DNA from: Halocaridina rubra
Lineage: Eukaryota > Arthropoda > Malacostraca > Decapoda > Atyidae
Length of the DNA stretch: 64,000 nt
Assembly: GCA_037179515.1 (NCBI GenBank)
Contig: JAXCGZ010019277.1
Coordinates: 1-64,000, forward strand
Reading direction: 5' to 3'
Made by a program: the position numbers and the translations under genes. Shown here in pieces: positions 10,057 through 23,700 of this stretch (its first letter is position 1; each line of letters opens with the position of its first letter). The notes beneath the pieces are model-generated. The model was given only the letters and a program-made list of their open reading frames with translations. It searched no databases and was not told where the DNA came from.

Positions 10057-12303
10057 CCCCTCCACCCTTAAGATACAAATTCCATCCAATTCCCCCTCCC
10101 ATGTTAGAAATAGAATTAGAGGTTTAACCTGTCCACTGGTTTCCTAACACAGAAAGAACTACACGGACTACCTTGCAGCTGGGGCATTGTATCTACAGTA
10201 GCATTACCCAGGCTTTCAAGGGCAGGAATGTCAACACTAATGCCTGGAGGCTTAGGAGAATGCAGAATTATAGGGACAATAACTTCAGCATTAGTGTCAG
10301 GTGGAAGCTGATTCTTGGAATAATCTGGTCCTGGTACCTCTTAACTAAACCTGAGGGTAAAGAACATCTATAAGATAGGGGACCAGTTTGCTCTGTGACA
10401 ACAGATGGAATCCACCTAGGACCATGATTAACATAGTTTCGAATCATTACAGAGGAGTCTGGAGAGAGTTGGACATTCCTAGGTTCCTTAGAGTATAATT
10501 AATTTTGAGCTTTTTAATGCACATGGAGTTTATCAAACACACTCACCAGGCCACAATAAGTCTAACCGAGAACATAGACATGACCAAACATGAGTTCAGC
10601 TGGCGAAATAACAGTAGTAGAATGAGGTGTTGGACGATAGTCTTAACACAAACTTGTCAATAGCCAACTGAATGTCACCAGAAGCAGACGATTTCTTAAG
10701 TTTATCGCTTAAAAATCTGAACCATCCTCTCAGCTAGGTCATTAGTACTTGGTTTATAAACAGATGTCGTGATTTGCCTGAGACCATGGCACTGAATGAA
10801 GTCCTGGAACTCCTGCAAAGTAAAACAGGGTCCATTATCTGAAACAATAGAAATAGGCGGTCCAAATTTTGGTAATGAATGTTGTAGGCAACTGATAGTA
10901 TCACTAGAAGTAGTACCTTTAGTGTGACTGATATCTACCCACTTAGAATGAGCCTCAACAATTATAAAAAATTAGCGATCATCAACAGGACCTGCATAAT
11001 TTACATGCATGCTGTGCCATGGGCGAGTAGGCCACTCCCATGGATGAAATTCTGCTTTAGGAGGATGCACTCAATGCAACAAGCAATTAGGGCAAGAGTT
11101 GCACATTTCTTTAAAACCCTTATCAAGATCATACTACCATAGGTAGCTTCCAGCAAGTTGTTTAATACAAGATGAACCAGCATGATATGAGTGTAGCTCA
11201 CTCATGATCCAGGTATGAGCTAGGAGGTACAACAACACAAGAACCTCAAAGAATACAGCCATTCTGTAAGGAGAGTTCATTCAATCTTCGAACATAAGGT
11301 GTAAGTTTCAGGTCACCAGTAGAAGATGTAAGCCATCCAAGTTCACAAAATATGAATACTTTAGATATAGTAGGATCCTTGTTAGTTTCTTTATTGATAT
11401 GTTTACTCTTAACATATGAGGAATTTAGAAAATTTAAAAGCTCATGCCACTCTGAAGGAATAGGAGTGTCCTCAGTAGTTCCACTAGACTCATTAGGGAG
11501 CAACAAGTGACTAAGCATCCGCGGTAACAAGTAAAGCACTGGACCTATGACGCAAAGGGAAATTATAACTCTGAAGTAGCAAAGGCCATCTCTGAATTCT
11601 ACCAGAGGCCATAGGTGGAATATTCATTGAAGGAGAAAAGATACCGAGCAGGGGTTTGTGGTCTGCAACGACAGTAAAATTAGCTTGTCCCCATAAATAG
11701 TAGTGAAATTTTTGCAATGCTTGAACCATAGTGAGGGCTTCTTTCTCTAGCTGAGAGTAATTGCGTTCTGTCATAGTAAGAGTACAGGAGACAAAACAGA
11801 TGGGTCTCTCAACATTATCAATCAAATGCCACAAGACACCACCTATACCATAGGCACTAATATCTGCTACTACTACGAGTGGTAATTTTGGATCAAAGTT
11901 CACAAGGGCATCAGAATTAAGTAGAATCCTTTTAGATTTCTTAAAAGAATTCTCTTGCTCAGCACCCCATGACAATGGAGTGTTCACTTTTAACAACCTT
12001 TTCAAAGGTTCTAGCAAAGTAGCCACTTGAGGCAGGAAACGTCTATAGAAATTGATTAAGCCTAGGTTGGCTCTCAGCTATGTAGTATTTGTAGGAGCTG
12101 GAACTTTTATAAATAGCTTTACTTTGTTTTTGGTAGGGTGGAGCCCTTGTTTGTCAAGTTTATATTCAAGATAAGTTACACAAGATACTCCAATATGACA
12201 CTTGTCTAGTTTCAGCTTTAAGCCAGCTGATTGGAGTTTAGAGAGTACTAGTTTTAAGGTTCTGTCATGATCTTCTCTCATTGAGCCTTTAATTAGTGTG
12301 TCG
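10057..12303 (-). pseudogene. Gypsy-1 pol, second part: end of RT, RNase H, integrase
   Basis: Read on the minus strand from 12303: the end of the RT active-site region (DDTLIKGS), the palm and thumb (KLDKCHIGVSCVTYLEYKLD), then RNase H in an open frame at 11511-12026 (VVVADISAYGIGGVLWH, CTLTMTERNYSQLEKEALTM, VVADHKPLLGIF). The integrase at about 10500-11250 has decayed frames: a zinc-finger part with paired Cys (CNSCPNC), then FIIVEAHSKWVDI, IVSDNGPCFTLQEF and YKPSTNDLAERMVQ. A C-terminal RKPVDRLNL tail and stop follow near 10090. The order RT-RNase H-integrase identifies Ty3/gypsy. It continues the RT that breaks off at 19020. Confidence 0.88.
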
Positions 12304-13440
12304 TCATTTGCCTTGAGACAAATGATGGAAAAGCATCAGGAGAAGCAGAAAGGACTGCATATGGTCTTTATTGACCTGGAAAAGGCATATGATCGAGAAC
12401 CACGTCAAGAGGTATGGAGGTGTATTAGAGAAAAGGGAGTCCCCGAGAAATATGTAAGAATCATCCAAGATATGTATGAGAGGGCAGAGGCAAATGTTAA
12501 GAGCAGTGTGGGTTTGACGAAAAGTCTCTCAGTAAATGTTGGTCTGCATCAAGGGTCTGCTTTGAGTCCATATCTATTTGATCTGGTCTTGGATGTAGTA
12601 ACCCAGGGTATTAGAGATTAGTCTCAATGGTGTATGCTCTTCGCAGATGACATTGTGCTGTGTAGCAACAGACGAAAGGTAGTGGTGGAGAAGCTTGAGG
12701 AGTGGAGAAGAGTGATGGAGGATAGAGGACTGAAAATCAGCAGGAAGAAGACAGAGTACTTGAGGTTGAGAGATGATGAGGATGGGGAGGTCAATTTGCA
12801 GGGGAAGGTGTTGAAAAGAGTTGAAAAGTTCAAGTATTTGGGATCAACAGTAGCAGAGGATGGTGACCTAGAGTCAAAAATAACCCACACAATACAAGCA
12901 GGATGGAAGAACTGGAAGAAAGTGTCTGGGGTGCTGTGCGACAGGAGAATAGGGATTAAGTTGAGGGGTAAAGTGCATAAGACATTTGTGAGACCTGCGA
13001 TGATGTATGGAGCAGAGACATGGGCAATAAAGAAGACACAAGTAAAAAACTGGATGTGGAAGAGATGAGGATGTTGAGATGGATGTGTGGGGGTGACAAG
13101 AAGCGATAAGATCAGAAACGAGGTAATTAGAGGAACCTCAAAAGTTAGAGAAATATCAGATAAGATACAAGAAAGTAGACTGAAATGGTATGGTCATGTC
13201 GTTAGGAGGGATGAACAGTATGTTGGGAGGAGGGTGATGGAAATGGATATACAGGGTAGGAGAAGGAGAGGGAGACCAAAGCGTAGGTGGATGGATTGCA
13301 TCACTGATGACCTGAGGTCTAAAGGTTTGTTGGGTGATGATGTATGGGACAGAAACAAATGAAGAAAACTGGCCAGAAACATCGACCCCACATAAAAGTG
13401 GGAAAAGATGTCGACAAAGAAGAAGAAGTCGTCTAGTAGA
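12304..13440 (+). pseudogene. RTE-clade LINE, 5'-truncated, inside Gypsy-1 RT
   Basis: The plus-strand reading begins mid-RT: FALRQMMEKHQEKQKGLHMV, FIDLEKAYDREPRQEVW, then GLHQGSALSPYLFDLVLD. An in-frame stop follows (GIRD*SQWC, apparently Gln to stop), then the active site MLFADDIVLCSN, the thumb (FKYLGSTVAEDGD), FVRPAMMYGAETWAIKK, a one-base frameshift near 13050, and the C-terminal block LKWYGHVVRRDEQYVGRRV with GRRRRGRPKRRWMD. This end region is characteristic of RTE-type elements. The endonuclease and N-terminal RT are missing. It ends in a GAA-rich tail (aaagaagaagaag). It is not functional. Confidence 0.88.
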
Positions 13441-13957
13441 GGCTGACACCTTCGATACCCAGCAACAACATGATTAGTAGGTTGGCCATGGCACCAGTCG
13501 CCCGTTGATAAAACTATGACTGAAAGTATTGGGATGCAAGTAGAACTGTTCCAGACAGTTCTGGGTTGAGTCTTCATTCAGAATGGTTCTTTTCTCATGT
13601 CTACATTTAAACTGAATATTCTGGCGTATTCATTACACATCTCTTGCTATTACATTATATTTGACAAGTCACAACACTCCCCACATCTGTCTCATTTTAC
13701 TCCCTTTTTTCCTCATATTTGCTCTTATTTATGGAAGGTCCACAGCTTATGGCCCCCAGTACCCAGCATAGAGGGGTGCAAAGAATTTCCAGGAATCTTG
13801 TTGATTCCCCTATTGGTTTGAGGGCAGACACGCCTGGTGGTAGTAATGATTCTGCCCTTAACCTTGCACCTCCCAATAGATCTGCTTCTTTCACTCTTCA
13901 CTATTTCTAACAATTGTGGCCTGAGCTTTAATCTTTCATCTGTAGAACTGCACATTG
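13441..13957 (+). mobile_element. Jockey-group LINE family B, copy B1, 5' part
   Basis: From about 13485 this matches the 5' region of copy B5 (minus strand, 54500-54955) through shared blocks such as gattagtagg, tggcaccagtc, ttacacatctctt and the stretch encoding EGPQLMAPSTQHRGVQRISR. The first 45 bases have no clear match. The copy breaks off near 13957, after catctgtagaactgcac, where family C LINE is inserted, and resumes at 16308. Confidence 0.75.
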
Positions 13958-16307
13958 TAACAAGAAAAATAACCCGCCCCTCAGCCCCCTGACTAACTAA
14001 TGACATCAAAGAGGCAATGCAAATCAGAAATCAAATACAAAAAGAGCTAAAGATTAATAGATATGATATGACTCTCCGAGAACATTATAAAACAGAAAAG
14101 AAACGTGTCAGATCTCTCATCAATGTAAGTAAAAAAGACTTTTACAAAAAACAATTTAATGACTCTAGACATGACACAGCAGCAACATGGAAAGTGATAA
14201 GAAGCATGATACCAAATGAAAAGACTACCTCAGAAAGTTATGACAATACTACGGAGTTGAAAGACAAAGCGGAAAACTTTAATAACTATTTAGCTAACGT
14301 TGGCGAAAATACATATGAGAAAACACAAGAAAACATCAACTCAATGAATATGAGTAATTGCTTAAAGGACAATTCTTCCAATGTAAACACAAGAGAGTAC
14401 TTCAAGATAAATCCTATCAATTGTGCTACCCTAATTCTAACCATAAAGAGCCAAAGAAACTCTGGCTCTTATGGTCCAGATGTTATACCATTTCAGTTCA
14501 TCAAAGATGCTCTACCCACGATTGTATCTTATATTCTATTATGTACACTTCCATTATTACTAAAAAGTTTCCTGACTCTTGGAAAAAATCACATGTAATA
14601 CCTCTGCATAAAAAGGGGGACAGAGAAGATGTGACAAACTATCGTCCCATTTCCCTGCTACCCATTTTCTCTAAAATATTAGAAAGAATTGTTGCATGCC
14701 ACCTTATGTCATATTTAGAGTCAAATAGACTATTATCTATTAACCAACATGGTTTCAGACCGAAACTCTCGACGGAAACTGCACTGCCCAAAGTTACGAA
14801 TAGTATCTATAATAATATAGATATGAAAAAAACATCTCTGCTTGTATTATCAGACTTATCAAAAGCCTTCGACAGTGTAAACCATGAAATTCTTATACGT
14901 AAATGTACTAACCTAAATACTGATCCGAGCTGGTTTAGAGAGTATCTATCTAATCACAAACAGTCTATACGTCTTAACAACATTATCTCTACACAAAAAA
15001 TGTATCCTTTGGTGTTCCAGTACTTGGTCCTATCCTCTTCTCCATTTACATAAATGATCTATCTTCTTTCATTTCTGACTGTCTAGTCGTACAATATGCA
15101 GATGACACTCAACTACTCCTTAGTGGTGATATTAATAATCTCCCAGAGCTAACCTTAAGAGCAGAAAACACTCTGTCAAAAATTAAAACCTATTTTCAAG
15201 AAATTGGGCTGTTAATTAACGAAAGTAAAACACAATGCATATTAATTGGTTCAAGGTTCCATATAGCACAAATTCCAGAAAACACAACAATTAATTATTG
15301 CGACAATATTATTACACCTAGCAAAACAGTCAAAAACCTAGGAATTCACTTTAATAACTACATGTTGTTTGATTCCCACATAGATAAAGTATGCAAAAAG
15401 GTTACAGGAACATTAATGTACTTATCATGTATAAAAGACAATTTTAAGACTACCACTCGAATAACTGTTGTTGAATCTCTAGCCCTAAGTCACATTAATT
15501 ACTGCACAACTGTTTGGGGGGCTACCATTAAGACTCAGATAAACAGAATACAGAAGTTTATTAATTTTGCAGCTCGAGTTGCCCTGGGAGGAATAAGAAA
15601 ATATGACCACATCACACCAGCTCTCAATAAACTTGGGTGGCTGCGGGCAGAAAACAAGGTCGCTTAAGTTATTTATGTTTTTGTATACAAAGTTTTGGAC
15701 CATCATTATCCTAGCTGGGTATTTGATTTAAAAACAGTCAGGGATATAAGGGGAACCAACACAAGCCAGAGCAGTGAGCTCTTTATTCAGAGAACAAACA
15801 CAGATGCAGGTTCAAAGATGATCACTATTAAAGGGACAACACTCTGGAACAATATTCCAGAGCATCTTAAAGGTGCATCCTCCTTCACAGCTTTCAAAGG
15901 CAAACTGCTATATAGTTTTCTTTTGGACAAATAAGCAAACTAAACAAACACATAAACTAAACTTAATGATTTAATGCAATTTCCCTTAACACTAGCCTCT
16001 CATTATATAAACTGATATCGACTTCTCTATTCTCTAAGTTAAGAACTAATTATTCTCTTTGAATGGAAAACAAATATGGTACTGATGCCAATAATAACGA
16101 TACTGTATCTAGTGTTATAATTACTATATTATTAACATTATTGTTAACATTTTTATTACATCATTATTATTTTCTGTGAAAGCTACATTTAACTTATTTA
16201 TTAGTTCAATTACATGTCTACTTATAAGTCACTTTTGATCTTAGAAGAATAACTATTGTACAAAAATGGAAATAAATGTTTGTTTGTTTGTTTTGATTGT
16301 TTGTTTG
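13958..16307 (+). mobile_element. LINE family C (CR1/L2-like), inserted in family B
   Basis: 5'-truncated non-LTR element. Frames: 14017-14598 (linker between endonuclease and RT, with KKDFYKKQFNDSRHD), 14358-15053 (VIPLHKKGDREDVTNYRPIS, NQHGFRPKLSTETAL, SDLSKAFDSVNHEIL), a frameshifted stretch around 15050-15300 carrying the active site VQYADDTQLLL, then 15362-15667 (LSHINYCTTVWGA) and 15695-15934 (SKMITIKGTTLWNNIPEHLK). The tail is an A-rich stretch followed by (TTTG)n near 16275-16300. Microsatellite tails and the C-terminal layout suggest the CR1/L2 group; the exact clade is uncertain. Several frameshifts make it inactive. Confidence 0.85.
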
Positions 16308-19018
16308 TCCTATCTGAAACCCAGCTGTCTATCCATGCTTCCACTGACCCATATCAAATCTCTCACTAAAACCTGTATACTCGTGTTCGTTCCAAAGGTG
16401 GGGTCTGTGCCTATGGCAACACTAACACTCCTATTGCAAGGCTCATGGACCTTGAATCTCCTGAATTTGATGTTCACTGGCTAAAAATTTATCTCTCCAC
16501 TACCACTATTTTCCTTTGCTTCTTCTATTGTTCTCCAAACTCCACTGAGGTTGTGTCTCTTTAAATATCTGTCCTCGTGCCATGAATCCTTGCTATCTTC
16601 TCACCAACATACGGAAGTTCTCTACATAGGAGACTTCAATGTACACCACAGTGAGCGGCTTAATTCTTCTCACACTGATGTGGGAGGAAGTGAGAACCTT
16701 GCCTTCTTTATTACTTATGATCTGGAGCAAATTATCAAAAATCCTACTCGTGTTCCTGATCGTCATGAACATGCAGCCAACACTTTTGACCTATTTGTTA
16801 CTTCTAACCCTTCAAACTACTCTTATTCTGTGCTTTTCTTTCTTGGTAAATCTGACCACTCTGTGATCTCAATCTCTTCCATTTTTGCTAACCCTCAGCG
16901 CCGCCTTTGGCACTTTGAGCGTACCCAACGTGAAAATTTGTGTGACTTCCTTTTTGACTTCCCATGGGATGACTACTGCTTTCGGTCCCGCAACTCTTAT
17001 CAGGTAGCCTTAAAAGTTGCTGAGATCATGACCGCGGGAATGGAGGCGAACATCCCCTCTTCTATGAAAACTTTCTCTCCTCCTAAACCTTGGTCTGACT
17101 GTGCCTGCTCCATAGCTATCCAGGCTAGGAATCGGGCACACCGATCTTACCAAGCCTGTCCTTCTGATTTAACTCGCTCTGCTTTTATTGTAGCTAGGAA
17201 TTGCTGTACTGCCCAGATTCGAGAGTCTAAGGCTTCCTTTATAAGAGGGAAAGTTGATGACTTTAACTCCTCTCCCACTGGCAAAAGCTTCTGGTCCTTA
17301 GCCAAAATCTCCTCAAAAACTTCCGTAACTCAAGCTTTCCTCCTCTCATTCGTTGATGGTTCTAAAGTTTGCTCTCCCACTGACAAAGCCACTCTCTTTG
17401 GCTCTCAAATTTCTGCCAACTCTTCTATTAACAATTCCAGCACATCTGTCCCTCAATCTTTAAAGCTCTCTAACTCTATGCCCTCCCTTATCCTTCCTTC
17501 ACGCAAACTTCATTGGATTCTTCGCTCACTAAAGACAAACAAGGTATCTGGTCCCGATGGTATCCCTGCAACGTTCATTAAGGAGTTTGCATATGAATTG
17601 GCTCCCATGCTTTGCTGTCATTTTTGCCAAATTCTCTGAACCAGAATTTATCCTTCATCCTGGAAGCATGCTCTAGTTCAACCTGTTCCTAAGAAGGGTA
17701 ACCGCTCTATTCCTTCTAACTACCAACCTATTGTACTAATCTACTCAATTGCTAAAGTTTTCAAAACTTTGCTCAATGCTCACTTCTTGAAATGCCTTGA
17801 ATCTAACTTACTTGTCTCCAATCACCAGGACAGCTTCTCTGAGGAAATATGGGAATCCTTTGTCGTCTCCCTTGATATGTCTAAGGCTTTTGATAGAGTC
17901 TAGCACAAAGCTCTGTTGGCCAAATTCCCTGTCTATGGTTTTACCCCTTGTTCTCTGATTTCCAGTTTCTGACCATTTTATATCTGTAGTTGTTGATGGT
18001 GCAACATCTAGCCCTTACCCTGTTACCAGTGGTGTTCCACAGGGCTCTGTTCTTTCACCTACTCTGTTCCTTCTCTTCATCAATGATCTTCTACAATCCT
18101 CATTTTCCTCTCTTCTTCATGCCTTTCTTAATAACCTTCATCTGCCACTCGCAATCAGTCTCGTATCACTCTTTCTTCTACTCTCAACTCCGATTTGCAG
18201 AGGGTATCTGAGTGGAGCACTCAAAATTTATTTAAATTCAATCCCTCCAATACACAGTATCTGGCTATCTCTTTATCTTCTTCGCCTCCTGTCTTTGAAA
18301 CTAATGAAATCTACCCTCTTTGGAGGAATCACATAATCTAAATTTCTAAATCTTCATCCAAAAAATTGGGGGCTGTGTTTCGTTTTTGTCATTACTTTTC
18401 CTCTTCACAGTTACTTAAAATCTATAGAGGTCTTATCCATCCCTGCTTAGAATACTGCTCTCACATCTGGGGTGTTCTTTTACTTATCTCCTTGATAGGG
18501 TAGAATCTAAGGCAGTCAGACTCATTAGTAATCCTTCTCTTACTTCTAATCTGGATTCTCTCTCTCTTCACTGAAAGGTATCATCCCTTTCTCTTTTCTA
18601 TTGCTGCTAGTTCCATCAGAGTTGAGTTGGCGAGATGTATCCCTCCCTCACTGCCGAGGCTGTGTAACACTAGCCTAGCTGCCTTATCTCACAGGTACTG
18701 TGTGGAGATTTGTAGCCCACGGATTGGTCGCTGCAGCAACTGCTTCTTCCCATCTACCTCCAGACTTTTGAACTTTCTTGCTCCTTCTGTCTTTCCTAAT
18801 TTGTATGACCTATCTTCCTTCAAAATGCGGATCTATCGTCATCTCAGGGCCTAATCCTCCATAGGTCCTCTGTACTTTGACTATTTTTTTTATGTCTGTC
18901 GTTTTCCTTTGTGTAACATTACCTCATCTCTGCCTTGTCCTTAACCTTTTTCTCGTGCCCGGGCCTCTACTGACGACGGCAGTTTTTGACTGTCCTGGTG
19001 TCACACTCATAAAAAAAA
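16308..19018 (+). pseudogene. Jockey-group LINE family B, copy B1, endonuclease-RT part
   Basis: This continues 13441-13957 after the family C insertion. The frame at 16551-17639 holds an APE-type endonuclease (VLYIGDFNVHHSE; LGKSDHSVIS, with the catalytic Asp-His pair), then the linker to the start of RT (KVSGPDGIPATFIKEF). RT continues in broken frames with SKAFDRV, GVPQGSVLSPTLFLLFINDL near 18030 and the C-terminal region (HRYCVEICSPRIGRCSN). A short A-run (ataaaaaaaaa) ends it at 19018, directly against Gypsy-1 RT. Multiple stops and frameshifts make it inactive. Jockey-group placement is by overall similarity and is not certain. Confidence 0.88.
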
Positions 19019-20505
19019 ACTCCTCCATCGCACACTGAAATATGCTGGGTGCATACCAAAACATAAATGATTATATTGAACTAATCCACAGTGAGTCTTG
19101 ATGATAGTAAACAGTTTAGACTGATCATCTGGGCATAGTTGAGCATTTGCTTGACTCATGTCAAGTTTAGAAAATATAACACCGCCAGCTATATTGCTGA
19201 ATAAATCATGTATAGAAGGTATTGGGTGTGTGTCCATATTAGCTGCTCTATTGACTGTGAGCTTGTAATCATCACAGAGTCTAATACTACTGTCACCCTT
19301 TTGCACTGGAACAACAGATGTGGTCCAAGGACTATTAGAAATAGGAGAAATGGTACCCTCTTCCTGTAGATGGTAAGTTTCTTATCAAATTTCTCTCTGA
19401 GGGTATAATGTACTGTATGAGCCTTGCAAAACTTAGTAGGAACTGAAGGATCAACTACAACAGAAAAAGATTTACCTTGGTATCATCAGAAAACACTTGG
19501 GGAAAATCATCCTTTAGCTTATCTGCCCTTGCATAAGCAAAATTTAGGGTGTCACTACTGAGAACCTTCAACTCACGGCTTAAATCTCTACCAAGAAGAC
19601 ATGGTCAAGATTCTTCAACTACAACCCCTCCGACCTCACAAGAGTGTGAATAATTCTCAAGTTTAGCAGTGACAGAAATCTCACCAATCATAGTGAGTGG
19701 AGAACCACCATAGACATTTAGAATCACAATACAATGACCTAGCACAGGTCTTTTAGCAGTTTCACGCCAAATTCTCTCATACTGATCCTTAGGGATAAAG
19801 CAGCCCTTGGTACCAGTGTCTAGTTCCATTGGTTCTTCCATGTCATTTAGACATACTTTAACCACAATAGATTTACAAGGTACATGATTCTCTATGTTGA
19901 ATTATGTTCATAGCTAAAATTAGCAGTAGAAGTAACACCCATATTAGAAAAATTGATATTCCCAGTGGATCTCGAGTTACCTGATTTGGAAACACGACAT
20001 TCGGACTTAATATGTCCCTTACACTTGCATGCATGGCAAACGGCATTCCTAAAATGATTGTTATTCTACCAATGTAGCTTGCCACAACCACTGCAAAGGG
20101 AATTAGGTACATTAAGCTTAGCTGCAGTCTGAGATTTACTGGTTTCAGAATGCTTAAATATACCATTAGATGAAGAATTACCCCTATAGTTATGAGACAT
20201 TTGAGACTTAGTGTGTACCTTATATACGGAAGTACTACTACCCATAGCTTATACATCATTCTGCACCGCTTTGGGTGCTGTAGCAATTTCTACAACTCTT
20301 GCAAAAGTAAGATCAGCCTCAGCTAGCAAGATCTGCTGAGTTTTATCATTAAACGGTCCCATGACAAATCTACTCCTTAACATGTCATTTAAAGCAGTAC
20401 CAAAATCACAAGTACGAGCCAACTCCTTTAACGTAGCAACAAAATCAGATACTAATTCACTAGATTTCAGTGATCTAGAATGGAATACGATATGTTCGTA
20501 AAAAA
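19019..20505 (-). pseudogene. Gypsy-1 gag (C-terminal), protease and first part of RT
   Basis: Minus strand, from 20505: gag (SELVSDFVATLKELARTCDF, FVMGPFNDKTQQILLAEADL), two Cys/His knuckles (CSGCGKLHW, CHACKCKGHIKSEC near 19990-20090), an in-frame protease at 19605-19865 (MELDTGTKGCFIPKD), then RT from about 19330 (KGDSSIRLCDDYKLTVNRAA, FSKLDMSQANAQL, FTIIKTHCGLVQYNHLCFGM). RT stops at the MEE position at 19020, where family B ends; the rest of RT resumes at 12303. About 20 RT codons between the two halves appear to be missing. In-frame stops occur in gag. The 5' part of gag lies at 24753-24862. Confidence 0.88.
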
Positions 20506-20738
20506 ACAGAAAAACAGCTAACTAGCAGCACGGCATCTCAATGGTCACTGATGCACTTCTCCTCACTTGTCTTTCCACACTAACTACATCTCATTGACTT
20601 CTAAGCACCTTCTCCACTTCATCACTGCCTCATTATCTTTTCCTAATCACCTTAATCACTTTAACAATCCACTCATCACACTAACAACACCTCATAACTT
20701 CTAATCACCTTAACCACTCTAACAATCCACTCACTACA
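20506..20738 (-). repeat. Gypsy-2 3' LTR
   Basis: About 233 bp, matching 24535-24752. On the minus strand it starts TGTAGTGAGTGG just after a purine tract (ggagatcaagagggga). It has internal short repeats of the caatccactca type. The right copy lacks about 15 bp found here. Confidence 0.82.
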
Positions 20739-23700
20739 TCCCCTCTTGATCTCCAGATCACATCTGATAGATCTGATGCCAGACTGGAGGCCGCCTAACC
20801 CAGTTGGACCTTCTTGGCCGTAGCATCACTTCTGACTCGGGTGACTCCTCACTCATTACAGCGTTATCTTAATTCCCACTGCTCTTCTCCTGATCCACGA
20901 AAAAATAGTGAATGTCCAAGACATGTTGAGGCACTCCGTCCACCTCAACATTGTTCCTCGATATGACCCATGGAGGCCTTCCCTCCTGCCACCGAGATGT
21001 GCATTGGTTGTTGAAGGGTTTAACCCACACATAGTTGCCAACCCGAAAATCAAATTCCCCCAACTTTTTTCCATGGGCAGAAGGTTGAATCTGGTCAGGG
21101 TGTTGCCACTGATACACATGGAGGATCTGACAAGGGGTAGTCCTGTCACTTGATGCATCCCTCGCAGCCAAGTTGTACCAAAAGGCTATTTTCCGTGGAG
21201 ACTTCCTGCTTCGCATTGCTAGGCTCTTGATGGTCCGTTGTACTTGTTCCATTATACTGTTGCCCTGTGGTCTGTGAGCTGCATGGTATCTTTTTGCTAC
21301 ATTCCATTCCTTGCAGACCTCAGCAACCAGCAGTGACCGAAAGGCGATACTATTGTTCATCAACACCTCATCTGGGGGGCCTCTTTCTTAAAAAACTTGC
21401 TCCATATGGAAGCCAAAGTCCTCTGAGCTCTCAGATCACACCTCCCTCCAAAGTGTAACTTGACTTTGCCCGCAATCTACCAATACCCTAATAATGTGTA
21501 GCATCCAATGCAATACGACTGCAACTCTCCAGGACACTCTAGCAGCCAGCCTCATGCCTGGCAGGTGCAGGATCAATAGACTGGCACTGGATACAAAAAT
21601 GTACAACAGATCCGACCTCCTTATCGACCTCAGGATCTACCATCCTTGCCAAATAAAACAATCTCTTCACACCAAAATGATGGTTATTATGAGAGTCCTT
21701 CACCATCATTGCACAAACATCCTTTAAACCAGCATCTAAGAAATCTCTTGAACCGGTCAGCCAAGCTCTGGGAACCCGGAATAACGAGTCCGCTCTGTTC
21801 CTTTCAGAAGCCACGTAGGTCACCATGATATCCAATTGAAGCTGCCTGACCAAGTCCCGAAACACCGGCAAGTGCCTCCGGACCAAAACCTCAGACATCT
21901 CATTTTGATTACATAATCTTCAACAAGAACAGACTCCAACCACCTCTTGACAGTCACAGAATCAGTCATCACCTCAATAATCCCCAAGTCCCATTTCAGA
22001 GCAAGATTCACAGCCTTGACAACAGCTTCCGGCTCTGCAATATTTATGTGGCCATGTTCGTCCTCTTTCCTGAGCCACTCAGCATCCTCGACAATTTCAC
22101 CACCAGTCTCAACAGCCACTCCAAAAGCAAGACTGCTTGCATTGCACCAAACTCGACCTATTCCACAACTATCAACATAGAACAATCTCCTTACAGGATT
22201 ATCAACCATCACCCTCTCCACAATGCCTCTCATCAAACGGCATGCTTTATCACCAACTCCATCATCCAAACGGTCACCTTCACTCTGGCATTTCACATAT
22301 CTGCAAGCAGCTCGCAGCCAACTGCACACAGGATAGTGCCCAACCAACTGGCCACACAATGAGAATTACTGCCTCCTTGTCAACACTCTATTGAGATCAA
22401 ACAAGCTAGAAAACATGTTTCCATGACGGAACTCCAGCGCTCCCTCACTGTTTCTCGAAAGCGACAACCCCAGAACTTGACCTCCCTCCAACTCTTCAGG
22501 AGGCTTAGTCTCTAAACCAAACTTGGACAAGTGATTCACAACCTCAAAAACAGACACGGCTTCTCATTGACGATTATGTCATCAATATAACTGTCTGTGC
22601 CATCTCTTATCCAATCATCCTAAGCCAAGACAGTTTGCAAGATTTTAGACATTATATTGGATGTGCAGTTCAACCCGAAGCCCAGTCGAGTGAGGTTGTA
22701 AACAACACCATCATGAACCACACGTTGATAGCGCCACAAAGACTCATCAATATGGACTTGAAGATAAGCGGCTCTCAAGTCGACTATCTTTAGGGGCTCA
22801 GGAAAACGTCTCCACTGCCATGCTGTCTCATCACACACTGACACATCCACACCCGGATGATTCTCAATGAATCCATTCAACTCCCAGAAAAAGACAGGAC
22901 GAACCTTATCCTTGTTGATCTTCATAACAGCCAATAAAGAAATAATTCCCTGCATGTTTTGTTAATCCTTGCTCCTTACCAACCATCCCTTCGAAACTCA
23001 AGTTTCCAATTTTTTGTTGATAGTTTACCTAGTAGAAGTATCAAGTGCTCTCTTGTAACATCACACCGTGTTCGAAAGGTGTGGTTGGCAATTTTTTCTC
23101 CAACACCATTTAACAATCCTCTGCCTTCCATCAAATTTGGCCACAAAATCACTGTGTTCAATAACAGTGCCATCATCCACACCAGCAGCAATGGCAACAA
23201 CATTACTAATTGGAGCCGGAATAATCTCATCAGACAGAAATCTCACCTTTCCATTGCAAAATTCAAGGCCATCTAGCTTCTCAATAAGGTCCACCCCCAG
23301 GACCGCATCAATGCTATCCACCAACGTCTCCGTGACCACACAATCCACCACAACAGCTGCTCCACCAACACTGACAGCCACCACCGAAGACCCAACACAA
23401 AGAACAGCATCACCATTAATGGCTCTCACCTAATCAACTACATCCCGCGCACAACACACCCACGGGGCCGACACTGAGGGTGAAAACCCTGTGTTGATGA
23501 GTGCTCTGGCACTTCTCCCCTCCACAACTGCGTCGACAACAGGTAGCGCCGATATGCCCCCTTGGAAGAACTTCTGGAGCACAAGTTCCTCCCTTCTACT
23601 TTCCCTGACCAGATTGTCCATTAGGGCAATTAGAGGATATATGGCCCTCATCCCCACATGCCCAGGATGGTGGCTTTGCCTTGCTCCCACAAAATCTGAT

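Noticed and set aside
12298..13362. Host gene encoding an RT-like protein
   Set aside because: It is a 5'-truncated RTE LINE with a stop and a frameshift, inserted in Gypsy-1.
21820..22359. Domesticated RNase H gene
   Set aside because: It sits in order between RT and integrase of Gypsy-2 and between its paired LTRs; there is no sign of independent conservation.
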